Notes under the pieces: model-generated
Seen by the model: only the letters and a program-made list of their open reading frames with translations
Database searches by the model: none
Told to the model about the DNA's origin: nothing
Shown here: in pieces, positions 1 to 5,192 of the stretch
Layout: the number at the start of each line of letters is the position of its first letter
Numbering within the stretch: position 1 is the first letter of the stretch
Translations under genes and position numbers: made by a program
Source: Candidatus Omnitrophota bacterium
Lineage (GTDB): Bacteria; Omnitrophota; Gorgyraeia; 2-02-FULL-51-18; JAGOUK01
Assembly (NCBI GenBank): GCA_015231685.1
Contig: JADGBA010000029.1
Span: forward strand, 3,967-11,732
Reading direction: 5' to 3'
Length of the DNA stretch: 7,766 nt

Positions 1-446
1 CCGGCAAGGGGAGCCGGTTACCTTTTACGCTGCCGCTTTACACGCCCGAGCATTTTGTGGAGGCTTACCTTGAAGAAGGGATTCGGCGGTCCACGAAGGA
101 TTCCCGCCCGGTCTCGCTTCTGGTGATTCACGCGGAGTCTCCCCCGCCGGCAAGTGCGAATGAAACCATCTCCGGGATACTCAGTGAGACCCGGGCTTTC
201 GCGGAGCGAAGCCTTCGTGACGCTTCGGCTGTGATGCTGGAGGAATCCCGGGAGATTGTGGTGCTTTTGCATGGCTGTGCAGCCGAAGATGTTTTGAAGG
301 TGCGATCCCGTTTACAGGAAGGATTGTCGGCTTATTTCAGGGCTAAATCATGGGCAGAGAGCCTGCGATTCCGTTATGGACACGCGTCTTATCCGCAGGA
401 TGCGGAGAATGCCCGCGGACTGCTGGAAAGGGCCCGCAGACGCTAA
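1..446 (+). CDS. Histidine kinase C-terminal end with degenerate GGDEF-like domain (5' partial)
   Basis: The reading frame is open from the left edge (first whole codon at base 3), so this is the 3' end of a longer gene. The first residues, GKGSRLPFTLPLY, match the last strands of a histidine kinase ATPase domain (typical form GKGSxFxFxLP). The following ~130 residues look like a GGDEF fold without its catalytic motif: an initial helix (HFVEAYLEEGIRRS), a core strand (PVSLLVIHA), a second core strand (REIVVLLHG) and the late motif RYGHASYPQDAENARGLLERA, which resembles the end of GGDEF domains (SIGVAxYPxDGxDAxxLLxxA). Where GGDEF should stand the protein reads EESRE, so cyclase activity is not expected. 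The hybrid kinase at 1228-2661 has the same domain order. GTG at 57 is the first possible start inside the window but would cut a coherent domain, so I reject it. The kinase core lies outside the window. The ATPase tail is a confident call; the GGDEF assignment is by pattern only. Confidence 0.75.
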   Translation, partial: GKGSRLPFTLPLYTPEHFVEAYLEEGIRRSTKDSRPVSLLVIHAESPPPASANETISGILSETRAFAERSLRDASAVMLEESREIVVLLHGCAAEDVLKVRSRLQEGLSAYFRAKSWAESLRFRYGHASYPQDAENARGLLERARRR

Positions 447-470
447 TCGGACAGCAAAAAAGGAGGCGGT

Positions 471-830
471 ATGAAAAAACGCATTCTCGTTGTTGATGAT
501 GAGCAGGATATCGTATCCATGCTCCGGATGAGACTCGAGGCCGCCGGATACGAAGTGTCCACAGCCTCGGACGGCGAAGAGGGGTTGGCCAGAGCGACGG
601 AGGCTCCGCCGGATTTAATGATTCTGGACATCCTGATGCCCAAGATGGACGGGATTGCCATGTCCGATGCTCTCAAAAAAAATCCCCGGACGCGCAATAT
701 CCCGGTTCTTTTTTTGACGGCGCTCAAACGCCAGAGCGACGGCGGTGCTTCGGGACCGAACCTGATTTTTTCCAAGCCGTTCAGCGGTGGTGAGCTGACC
801 GAAAAAATATCGGAAATCCTGGGAACTTGA
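471..830 (+). CDS. Stand-alone response regulator receiver (CheY-like) protein
   Basis: A single-domain receiver of 119 residues, the size of CheY/Spo0F-type proteins, with no output domain. The acidic pocket is D9-D10, the phosphoacceptor is D53 (in LDILMP), the switch Thr is T83 and the conserved Lys-Pro pair is K102-P103, so phosphorylation competence looks intact. The stretch between T83 and K102 is a few residues shorter than usual, meaning a compact helix 4. The start is supported by a strong ribosome binding site, AAGGAGG at 460-466, four bases before ATG. The gene follows the upstream kinase by 24 bases and its stop overlaps the next receiver's start (TTGA, 827-830). The likely phosphodonor is the kinase ending at 446; as a single domain it would act by protein-protein contact or as a phosphorelay intermediate. 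That role is inference from order alone. Confidence 0.9.
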   Translation: MKKRILVVDDEQDIVSMLRMRLEAAGYEVSTASDGEEGLARATEAPPDLMILDILMPKMDGIAMSDALKKNPRTRNIPVLFLTALKRQSDGGASGPNLIFSKPFSGGELTEKISEILGT

Positions 831-1231
831 ACTCCGGAAGTTCCGCCGCGGCCAAAAGGAGCCTGATTGGGGACGATGAAGACGCCATCGTCATGCTCCT
901 CAAGATGCGCCTGGAGAGCGCGGGGTATCATACGTTCAGCGCTTTTGACGGAGCGGGGGCTCTGAAGGTGGTTCGGGAATTGGAGCCCGATCTGGTTCTG
1001 CTGGATGTGATGATGCCGCCCCCAAACGGGTTCGAGGTTTGCCGGGTGATCAAAAATGATTCCGCACTGCGAAAAATCCCCGTGATTCTCCTGACCGCCA
1101 AAGCCTCTGAGACGGATCAGTTCTGGGGCTCTGAATCGGGGGCGGATGCATACATTATCAAACCTTATGATCCGGTGGAGCTCATGAATGCCATCCAGAA
1201 ATTAATCAGCGCGGAGGAGAAGCCGTTGTGA
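827..1231 (+). CDS. Second stand-alone response regulator receiver protein
   Basis: A second single-domain receiver, 134 residues, with an intact pocket: D16-D17, phosphoacceptor D60 (in LLDVMMP), T90, and K112-P113. Helix 4 and strand 5 (GADAYIIKPYDPVEL) are canonical, unlike the shortened preceding receiver. The residue before the acidic pair is Gly (SLIGDDE) where most family members have Val, one base change from the usual codon. No ATG or GTG lies before the domain in frame. The best start is TTG at 827, overlapping the upstream TGA by four bases (TTGA), and a GGGA only two bases ahead is a poor ribosome binding site, so translation probably depends on coupling to the preceding gene. The stop overlaps the next gene's GTG (GTGA, 1228-1231). 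The domain is certain; the exact start is less so. Confidence 0.87.
   Translation: MNSGSSAAAKRSLIGDDEDAIVMLLKMRLESAGYHTFSAFDGAGALKVVRELEPDLVLLDVMMPPPNGFEVCRVIKNDSALRKIPVILLTAKASETDQFWGSESGADAYIIKPYDPVELMNAIQKLISAEEKPL
1213..1219 (+). promoter_or_regulatory. Ribosome binding site fixing the GTG start at 1228
   Basis: GGAGGAG lies inside the 3' end of the receiver gene, eight bases before GTG 1228. It is a near-consensus Shine-Dalgarno site at good spacing and is the main reason to accept the overlapping GTG as start of the hybrid kinase-like gene. Confidence 0.7.
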
Positions 1232-2661
1232 AGCCCGATATTGGCATCGAGTCCGGAGGCGTTTCTCCGTCGGGCGTGGTGGCGCGCGTCAAGGAATTGC
1301 TGACTTCCCTGTTGGCGCCTGAGATGGGGCTATCGCCTGATGCCCGACAAAGGGTGGTGTGCATCCGGAAGGAAATGCAAACCCTGGCAAGCTCGGAGGC
1401 GGATCTTGCGCGTATCGGCTGTCTGCAAAAGGTCCGCTCAGATCTGCGTATTGCGGATTCCGATACCCGGGAGATTTGCGGGCGCGCTTTGGAGGCAGTC
1501 TCAGCAAGAGCCCGGGACAAAAGGATTGAAATGCTCAACCGTCTGACGCCCGGCGCGCCGCACGCGGAAGCGGATCCCGGCGTGCTTGGTCAGATGATAG
1601 GCGAATTATTGAATCACGCGATAGACCGGACGCCTGACGGAGGCAAGGTGGGGATCACGGCTGAGGAGTACAAAGGCGGCTGGGCGCGTATCTGTGTCGC
1701 CGACACCGGCGAGGACCCCTTGTCGGAGGATGACGGAGGTGATGCAGGACGGTCTACGGATTTGAGGTTGATCCTGGTTCGCCGTATGGGCGAACTGCAC
1801 GGAGGGAAGTTCGCCGTACACCGGCGCCCCGGAGGGGGAGCTGTGTGGGAGCTCCTCCTTCCGATGTACACGACGCACGAAGCGCAAAGCCACAAGAGGA
1901 TTGATGAAGCGGTTCACGCGGCCGCGCACGGCCATACCGCGTTTGGGCTGATCGGGGTCCAGCTCATGGGATCCGCAGAGCTTTTGTCCTCAGCCGGACA
2001 CCGTGTTCATGAGGAGGTGTTGGGCGCGGCGATGGCCTCGATGCATCAGTGCCTCGATGGAGATTCGGCCCGAATATTTCGTTCGCGGGCAGATCAGGTT
2101 TTGGCGGTTATTGCGGGGGGAGACCCCGGGCAGTTGTCCGCGGTATGTGGCCGCGTCCGGAAATCCCTGGCGTTAAGTTTATGCACGTCGGAGGGCAAGC
2201 GCGGCCGGACAAGGTTCGCTGTGGATGCGGTCCGTTATCCGGGCGACGGGATTGATGCGGGGACGCTGACGCGGGAAGTTTGTGAAAAACTGCGCCGCCC
2301 CCGGCATATCCTGGTGATTGACGATCATCCGGACATACGGCGCCTCGTGCGCCGTCGAATAGAAGCATGCCCGGGCCTCAAATGCCTGGAAGCCGCCGAC
2401 GGCGTTGAAGGATTGGAGAGTCTTGCCCGGATCCCGACGGATCTGGTGATATGCGATCTGATGATGCCGCGAATGGACGGGATTGAGTTTTTGAGCAGAA
2501 TGAAGTCCGGAGAAAAAACCCGGCATGTTCCTTTTGTGATGTTGACGGCGTTCGAGGTTGAGGAAGAGCGAATTCGTGAGATTACACAGGACCCTGTCCC
2601 GGTACTGCGTAAGACCGATGGCTTCGAGCGGTTGATGGAGTTGATTGAGGAAACAATCTAA
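1228..2661 (+). CDS. Hybrid histidine-kinase-like protein (probable pseudokinase) with degenerate GGDEF and C-terminal receiver
   Basis: 477 residues with no transmembrane segment, so cytoplasmic. Residues ~15-107 resemble a kinase dimerisation region (a hairpin around GLSPDARQRV, ending near LARIGCLQKV), but there is no SHELRTP-type H-box and no His before H112. Residues ~112-213 are a GHKL ATPase-like domain: N-box-like ELLNHAIDRTPDGGKV (N129 H130), G1-like VADTGEDP (159-164), then STDLRLILVRRMGELHGG (176-193), where the usual glycines of GLGL are replaced by D178 and R180. Residues ~215-350 are GGDEF-like with RADQV in place of the signature and a late YPGDGIDAGTL motif. Residues ~360-477 are a receiver with D365-D366, phosphoacceptor D410, T440 and K462, the Lys followed by Thr rather than Pro. 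Together this suggests a protein that has lost autophosphorylation and cyclase activity but kept a usable receiver, perhaps a scaffold or phosphate sink. It overlaps the upstream receiver by 4 bases and precedes the yvcK fusion by 18 bases. Confidence 0.82.
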   Translation: MKPDIGIESGGVSPSGVVARVKELLTSLLAPEMGLSPDARQRVVCIRKEMQTLASSEADLARIGCLQKVRSDLRIADSDTREICGRALEAVSARARDKRIEMLNRLTPGAPHAEADPGVLGQMIGELLNHAIDRTPDGGKVGITAEEYKGGWARICVADTGEDPLSEDDGGDAGRSTDLRLILVRRMGELHGGKFAVHRRPGGGAVWELLLPMYTTHEAQSHKRIDEAVHAAAHGHTAFGLIGVQLMGSAELLSSAGHRVHEEVLGAAMASMHQCLDGDSARIFRSRADQVLAVIAGGDPGQLSAVCGRVRKSLALSLCTSEGKRGRTRFAVDAVRYPGDGIDAGTLTREVCEKLRRPRHILVIDDHPDIRRLVRRRIEACPGLKCLEAADGVEGLESLARIPTDLVICDLMMPRMDGIEFLSRMKSGEKTRHVPFVMLTAFEVEEERIREITQDPVPVLRKTDGFERLMELIEETI

Positions 2662-2679
2662 CCGGAGGCGGATGAGCGT

Positions 2680-3309
2680 ATGAGCACACCCAAAACGATC
2701 CTGGTGGCCGGTATGGAGGACAGCGCGGCAAAATCAGTGGAGATCCTGGCCCCTCTGGGTTTCGCGGTTTTTTGCACGGGTGAGCGGGGAATGGTCCGGG
2801 AGCTCGTCAAGAAGCAAACCGTTCAGGCGGTGCTGTATTTTGCCGACGAGATGGGGGGAGCGGATTTTCGACAGGATGCCTTGCTCGCCGAAATCGCCGC
2901 GTCTCATACGCGATTCATTATGGTGAGCGCCGTGAGCGACCCGGACGTGATCCGGGAGGCCCTGCGGGGGGGTGCCGTGGACTGGATTTCCATGCCGTTG
3001 AACCACCGGGAATTCATCGCGAGAGTTGTGGCGGTGTTGACGGATAAGCTCAAAGTCTCATGCATCGGAGGGGGCACAGGGCTTTTTAATCTCCGGGTGG
3101 GACTCAAAACCCTTCCGAATATTCTACTGCATTCCGTGGTGAGCATGACGGATGATGGCGGGTCCTCGGGCCGCCTGAGATCCGATTTCGGGATCCTTCC
3201 TCCGGGAGATATCCGGAGAAGTCTCGTGGCGCTTTCTAACGCGCCGGAACTGATGAATCAGGTGATCGGCCATCGTTTCAGAGACGGAGCGGATCTCGGG
3301 GGGGCATAA
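2680..3309 (+). CDS. yvcK: Degenerate receiver fused to YvcK/CofD-like protein, N-terminal part (frame interrupted)
   Basis: Residues ~5-122 have the pattern of a receiver domain (TILVAGMED at strand 1; MVSAVSDPDVIREALRGGA then PLNHREFIARVVAVL at the end), but the acidic pair is G11-M12, no Asp sits at the acceptor position (F54/A55; D56 is nearest), and the switch Thr and the Lys are S83 and M105. It is therefore a pseudo-receiver. From residue 126 a YvcK/CofD domain begins: G130-L135 (GGGTGL), D158-G164 (DDGGSSG), then SDFGILPPGDIRRSLVAL. YvcK binds UDP-sugars and in Bacillus is needed for growth on gluconeogenic carbon sources and for normal cell-wall synthesis. The frame ends early: after DGADLGG it reads Ala-stop, whereas the missing HNLGNL continues in the next frame just beyond a G7 run. 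ATG 2680 has GGAGG at 2664-2668. Joined with the downstream part the protein would be about 445 residues, over 100 longer than ordinary YvcK, the excess being the pseudo-receiver. Confidence 0.85.
   Translation: MSTPKTILVAGMEDSAAKSVEILAPLGFAVFCTGERGMVRELVKKQTVQAVLYFADEMGGADFRQDALLAEIAASHTRFIMVSAVSDPDVIREALRGGAVDWISMPLNHREFIARVVAVLTDKLKVSCIGGGTGLFNLRVGLKTLPNILLHSVVSMTDDGGSSGRLRSDFGILPPGDIRRSLVALSNAPELMNQVIGHRFRDGADLGGA
3298..3304 (+). other. Frame interruption in a seven-G run within yvcK
   Basis: The upstream frame reads Leu-Gly-Gly-Ala-stop across this run (TAA at 3307-3309). Removing one G makes it Leu-Gly-Gly-His-Asn-Leu-Gly-Asn-Leu and continues without interruption to 4018, recreating the family motif GHxLGNL. 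The point of frame change is thus fixed to this homopolymer. It may be a sequencing or assembly indel, a real mutation, or a slippage site; the sequence alone cannot distinguish these. Confidence 0.85.
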
Positions 3310-3322
3310 CCTCGGAAATCTT

Positions 3323-4018
3323 ATGCTGACCGCGCTCACCGACATCCGGGGATCCATGGCTGAGGCGGTCCGTGCGCTTGGTGACATTATGAATGTTCAG
3401 GGCCTGGTGATACCGGTCACCGAAGACAATACGCGGCTTTGCGCTGAATTTGAAGACGGCTCCGTGGTGGAGGGAGAAAGCCGGATCGACCGTTGTGAGA
3501 ATCGCCCGCCGGACCTGAAGATTCGAAGGATATGGCTTTCTCCCGCGGCGAGAGCCAGCGCGGAGGCGACAGCGTCGATTCTGAGCTCCGATTACGTTCT
3601 GATCGGCCCGGGAGATCTGTACACGAGTATCATAGCCAATCTCGCGGTGGAGGGCGTAAGCGAGGCGATCAGCCAAAGCCACGCCAAAAAGATTTACATC
3701 TCGAATTTAATGACCAAGCCCGGCGAAACCGGCGGTATGGACGCCTACGACCATGTCCGTGAGATCGTCCGTTATCTGGGCCGTGATGTGCTGGACGCGG
3801 TGGTGGTTTCCGATACCCAGGTGTCACAGGAGGGTATGGAAACGTACTCCAATAAGCGGCAATCACCCGTATCGATCGATCGGCTCTTGAAAGAGGGCTC
3901 CAAGATTACGAGGGCCCGGATCGTTTCTGCGGATATCGGTCACGAGACGGAATTGGTTCGGCATCACAGCCAGAAGCTCAAAACCGCGATCAAGACGACA
4001 ATGGACCGTCTGTCCTGA
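3323..4018 (+). CDS. yvcK: YvcK/CofD-like protein, C-terminal part (continues the interrupted gene)
   Basis: This frame carries the second half of the YvcK domain. The family match actually starts upstream of ATG 3323, at His-Asn-Leu-Gly-Asn-Leu (3305-3322), so ATG 3323 is an internal Met of a LGNLMLTAL segment and not a genuine start; no ribosome binding site precedes it. Counted from that Met, recognisable blocks are IPVTEDNTRLCAEFEDG (~30-46), GPGDLYTSI (95-103, usually GPGSLYTS) and NLMTKPGETGG (128-138), followed by DAYDHVREIVRYLG and a normal C-terminus. The half-protein has lost the GGGTGL and DDGGSSG nucleotide-sugar-binding loops carried by the first fragment, so neither fragment alone should be functional. 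Preservation of all motifs on both sides of the break argues for a recent mutation, a sequence error or a decoded frameshift rather than an old pseudogene. Confidence 0.83.
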   Translation: MLTALTDIRGSMAEAVRALGDIMNVQGLVIPVTEDNTRLCAEFEDGSVVEGESRIDRCENRPPDLKIRRIWLSPAARASAEATASILSSDYVLIGPGDLYTSIIANLAVEGVSEAISQSHAKKIYISNLMTKPGETGGMDAYDHVREIVRYLGRDVLDAVVVSDTQVSQEGMETYSNKRQSPVSIDRLLKEGSKITRARIVSADIGHETELVRHHSQKLKTAIKTTMDRLS

Positions 4019-4024
4019 AAGCCC

Positions 4025-4041
4025 GCGGGGACTGTCCCCGC
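4025..4041. repeat. 17-base GC-rich palindrome (REP-like hairpin)
   Basis: GCGGGGACTGTCCCCGC pairs perfectly except for its central base, seven bases after the yvcK stop. As RNA it would form a stable stem (GCGGGGA/TCCCCGC around a CTG loop). It is not followed by a T tract, so it is not a canonical intrinsic terminator, although it could attenuate read-through or protect the 3' end. The GGGGACTGTCCCC core resembles interspersed palindromes I recall from several bacterial lineages, some mobilised by REP-associated tyrosine transposases; that link is recollection, not evidence in this window. Confidence 0.7.
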
Positions 4042-4071
4042 AGTAGACCCCACAGTTGACCCCGCAGTCGA
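4036..4071. repeat. Three 12-base tandem units, CCCCRCAGTNGA
   Basis: Units at 4036-4047, 4048-4059 and 4060-4071 read CCCCGCAGTAGA, CCCCACAGTTGA and CCCCGCAGTCGA, adjacent with an exact 12-base period and differing only at the fifth and tenth bases. The first unit overlaps the right arm of the palindrome at 4025-4041, so the array may have grown from it. There are no spacers, which excludes a CRISPR array. The repeat also creates an in-frame TTG at 4056, which is why a naive longest frame for mtnA extends into it. Confidence 0.8.
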
Positions 4072-4082
4072 GTTTTGCGCGG

Positions 4083-4088
4083 TATAAT
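4083..4088 (+). promoter_or_regulatory. Candidate -10 box (TATAAT) for mtnA, possibly giving a leaderless transcript
   Basis: A perfect TATAAT ends six bases before ATG 4095, so the usual start point, seven bases downstream of the hexamer, falls on the A of the start codon. No Shine-Dalgarno sequence lies between box and ATG, consistent with a leaderless mRNA. The -35 is weak: TTGACC at 4056-4061 is a good hexamer, but its spacer is 21 bases (17 is usual), and there is no TG extension of the -10. Confidence 0.45.
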
Positions 4089-4094
4089 GTGCGC

Positions 4095-5174
4095 ATGCAT
4101 GATCCGTCCCGCTTGCAATCGATCTGGGAAAGCCCTGAAGGCTCCGGCAAAGTATCTTACATCGATCAGACACTTTTGCCTCATAAGCGGGTGGTGAGGC
4201 GTCTCAAATGTTTTGAAGACGCCCTGGAAGCGATCATCCTCATGCGTGTGCGGGGGGCGCCTCTGATTGGCGTAACAGCCGCTTTTGGTATGGCTCTGGC
4301 GGCGCAAGACTGCGGAAGCCGGTTTTTTGATCGCCGTTTCAAAAAGCATGCCCGTCAAATGCTCCAAACCCGTCCTACGGCCGTCAATCTTCGAGCTGCC
4401 GTGGATTATCAGCTGAACGCTCTGACCGATATTGCGCGACCCCGGCAGACACGTCGGGTTTTGCTCCGATCCGCCCGGCAGTTCATGAATCAGGAGATCC
4501 GTTATTCCGAAAGGATCGGGCGTTTTGGCGCGGCGGTGCTCAAGAGGCTGTATCGGAAAAAGCGGAAAAAACTCAACATCCTCACTCATTGCAATGCCGG
4601 CATTCTGGCCTGCGTCAAGTGGGGCACCGCGACGGCGCCGATTTATCGGGCCGCTATGGAGGGCGTTCCGCTTCACGTCTGGGTGGACGAGACCCGCCCC
4701 CGCAACCAGGGCGCTTCGCTTACGGCATGGGAGATGAAGGAATGCGGTATCGAACACACGGTGATCGCGGACAACGCCGGGGCGCATCTCATGCAGCGCG
4801 GAGAGGTTGATCTTGTGATCACCGGCGCGGATCGCGTGACGGCCAACGGAGATGCGGCCAACAAGATCGGTACACTGCTCAAAGCCATCGCTGCCAGGGA
4901 ATACAAGGTGCCTTTCTGGGTGGCCTTTCCGACGACAACGATTGACCGGACGATCCGTGACGGCGTTCGTGAAATTCCCATCGAAGAGCGCCCCCAGGAT
5001 GAGGTTACCCACATTCGCGGCCGCTCAGGCAAGCACATACTGAGCGTGCAATTGACTCCGGACAAAACCCGTGCCGCCAACCCCGCCTTTGACGTGACGC
5101 CCGGGCGCCTGATCACCGGATACATCACGGAGCAGGGCGCGGTAGATGCATCCAAGTTCAGAGCCATTCATTGA
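4095..5174 (+). CDS. mtnA: S-methyl-5-thioribose-1-phosphate isomerase
   Basis: MtnA converts 5-methylthioribose 1-phosphate to methylthioribulose 1-phosphate in the cytoplasm, recycling the methylthioadenosine left by polyamine synthesis and other SAM-using reactions. At 359 residues it has normal family length and every expected block: MRVRGAPLIGVTAAFG near the N-terminus, THCNAG with the catalytic Cys at C166, VWVDETRPRNQGASLTAWEM, GADRVTANGDAANKIGT with the catalytic Asp at D246 (80 residues after the Cys, as in the Bacillus enzyme), PTTTID, IPIEER, and a C-terminal PAFDVTPGRLITGYITE. ATG 4095 was chosen because an upstream TTG at 4056 lies inside the 12-base repeat array and the added residues match nothing in the family. 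The start has no ribosome binding site; a TATAAT box sits directly before it. The related eIF2B-like and ribose-1,5-bisphosphate isomerases are less likely given the DETRP and TPGRLITGYITE motifs. The aldolase-family gene follows after an 18-base gap. Confidence 0.93.
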   Translation: MHDPSRLQSIWESPEGSGKVSYIDQTLLPHKRVVRRLKCFEDALEAIILMRVRGAPLIGVTAAFGMALAAQDCGSRFFDRRFKKHARQMLQTRPTAVNLRAAVDYQLNALTDIARPRQTRRVLLRSARQFMNQEIRYSERIGRFGAAVLKRLYRKKRKKLNILTHCNAGILACVKWGTATAPIYRAAMEGVPLHVWVDETRPRNQGASLTAWEMKECGIEHTVIADNAGAHLMQRGEVDLVITGADRVTANGDAANKIGTLLKAIAAREYKVPFWVAFPTTTIDRTIRDGVREIPIEERPQDEVTHIRGRSGKHILSVQLTPDKTRAANPAFDVTPGRLITGYITEQGAVDASKFRAIH

Positions 5175-5192
5175 TTGACCGGATGAGTGTCG

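Noticed and set aside
471..1231. The two receivers as one broken two-receiver protein
   Set aside because: Each is a complete domain with its own natural end, and the 4-base stop/start overlap is a normal operon junction.
3323..4018. Second yvcK fragment as an independent gene
   Set aside because: Family similarity begins upstream of its first Met and continues that of the previous frame; there is no ribosome binding site.
4025..4050. Rho-independent terminator after yvcK
   Set aside because: The hairpin is strong, but no T tract follows on either side in the required position.
4036..4071. CRISPR array
   Set aside because: Units are only 12 bases, directly adjacent without spacers, and no cas gene is present.
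4056..4094. Upstream TTG start extending mtnA by 13 codons
   Set aside because: The extension is encoded by the 12-base repeats and the TATAAT box and has no family counterpart; ATG 4095 gives normal length.
3990..5012. Long minus-strand frame (340 codons) opposite mtnA
   Set aside because: It lies antisense to a gene with all MtnA motifs, its translation matches no family I recognise, and long antisense frames are expected in GC-rich coding DNA.
5187..5192. GTG start for the aldolase-family gene
   Set aside because: No ribosome binding site is suitably spaced for it; GGATGAG fits ATG 5193. It remains a minor alternative that adds two residues.
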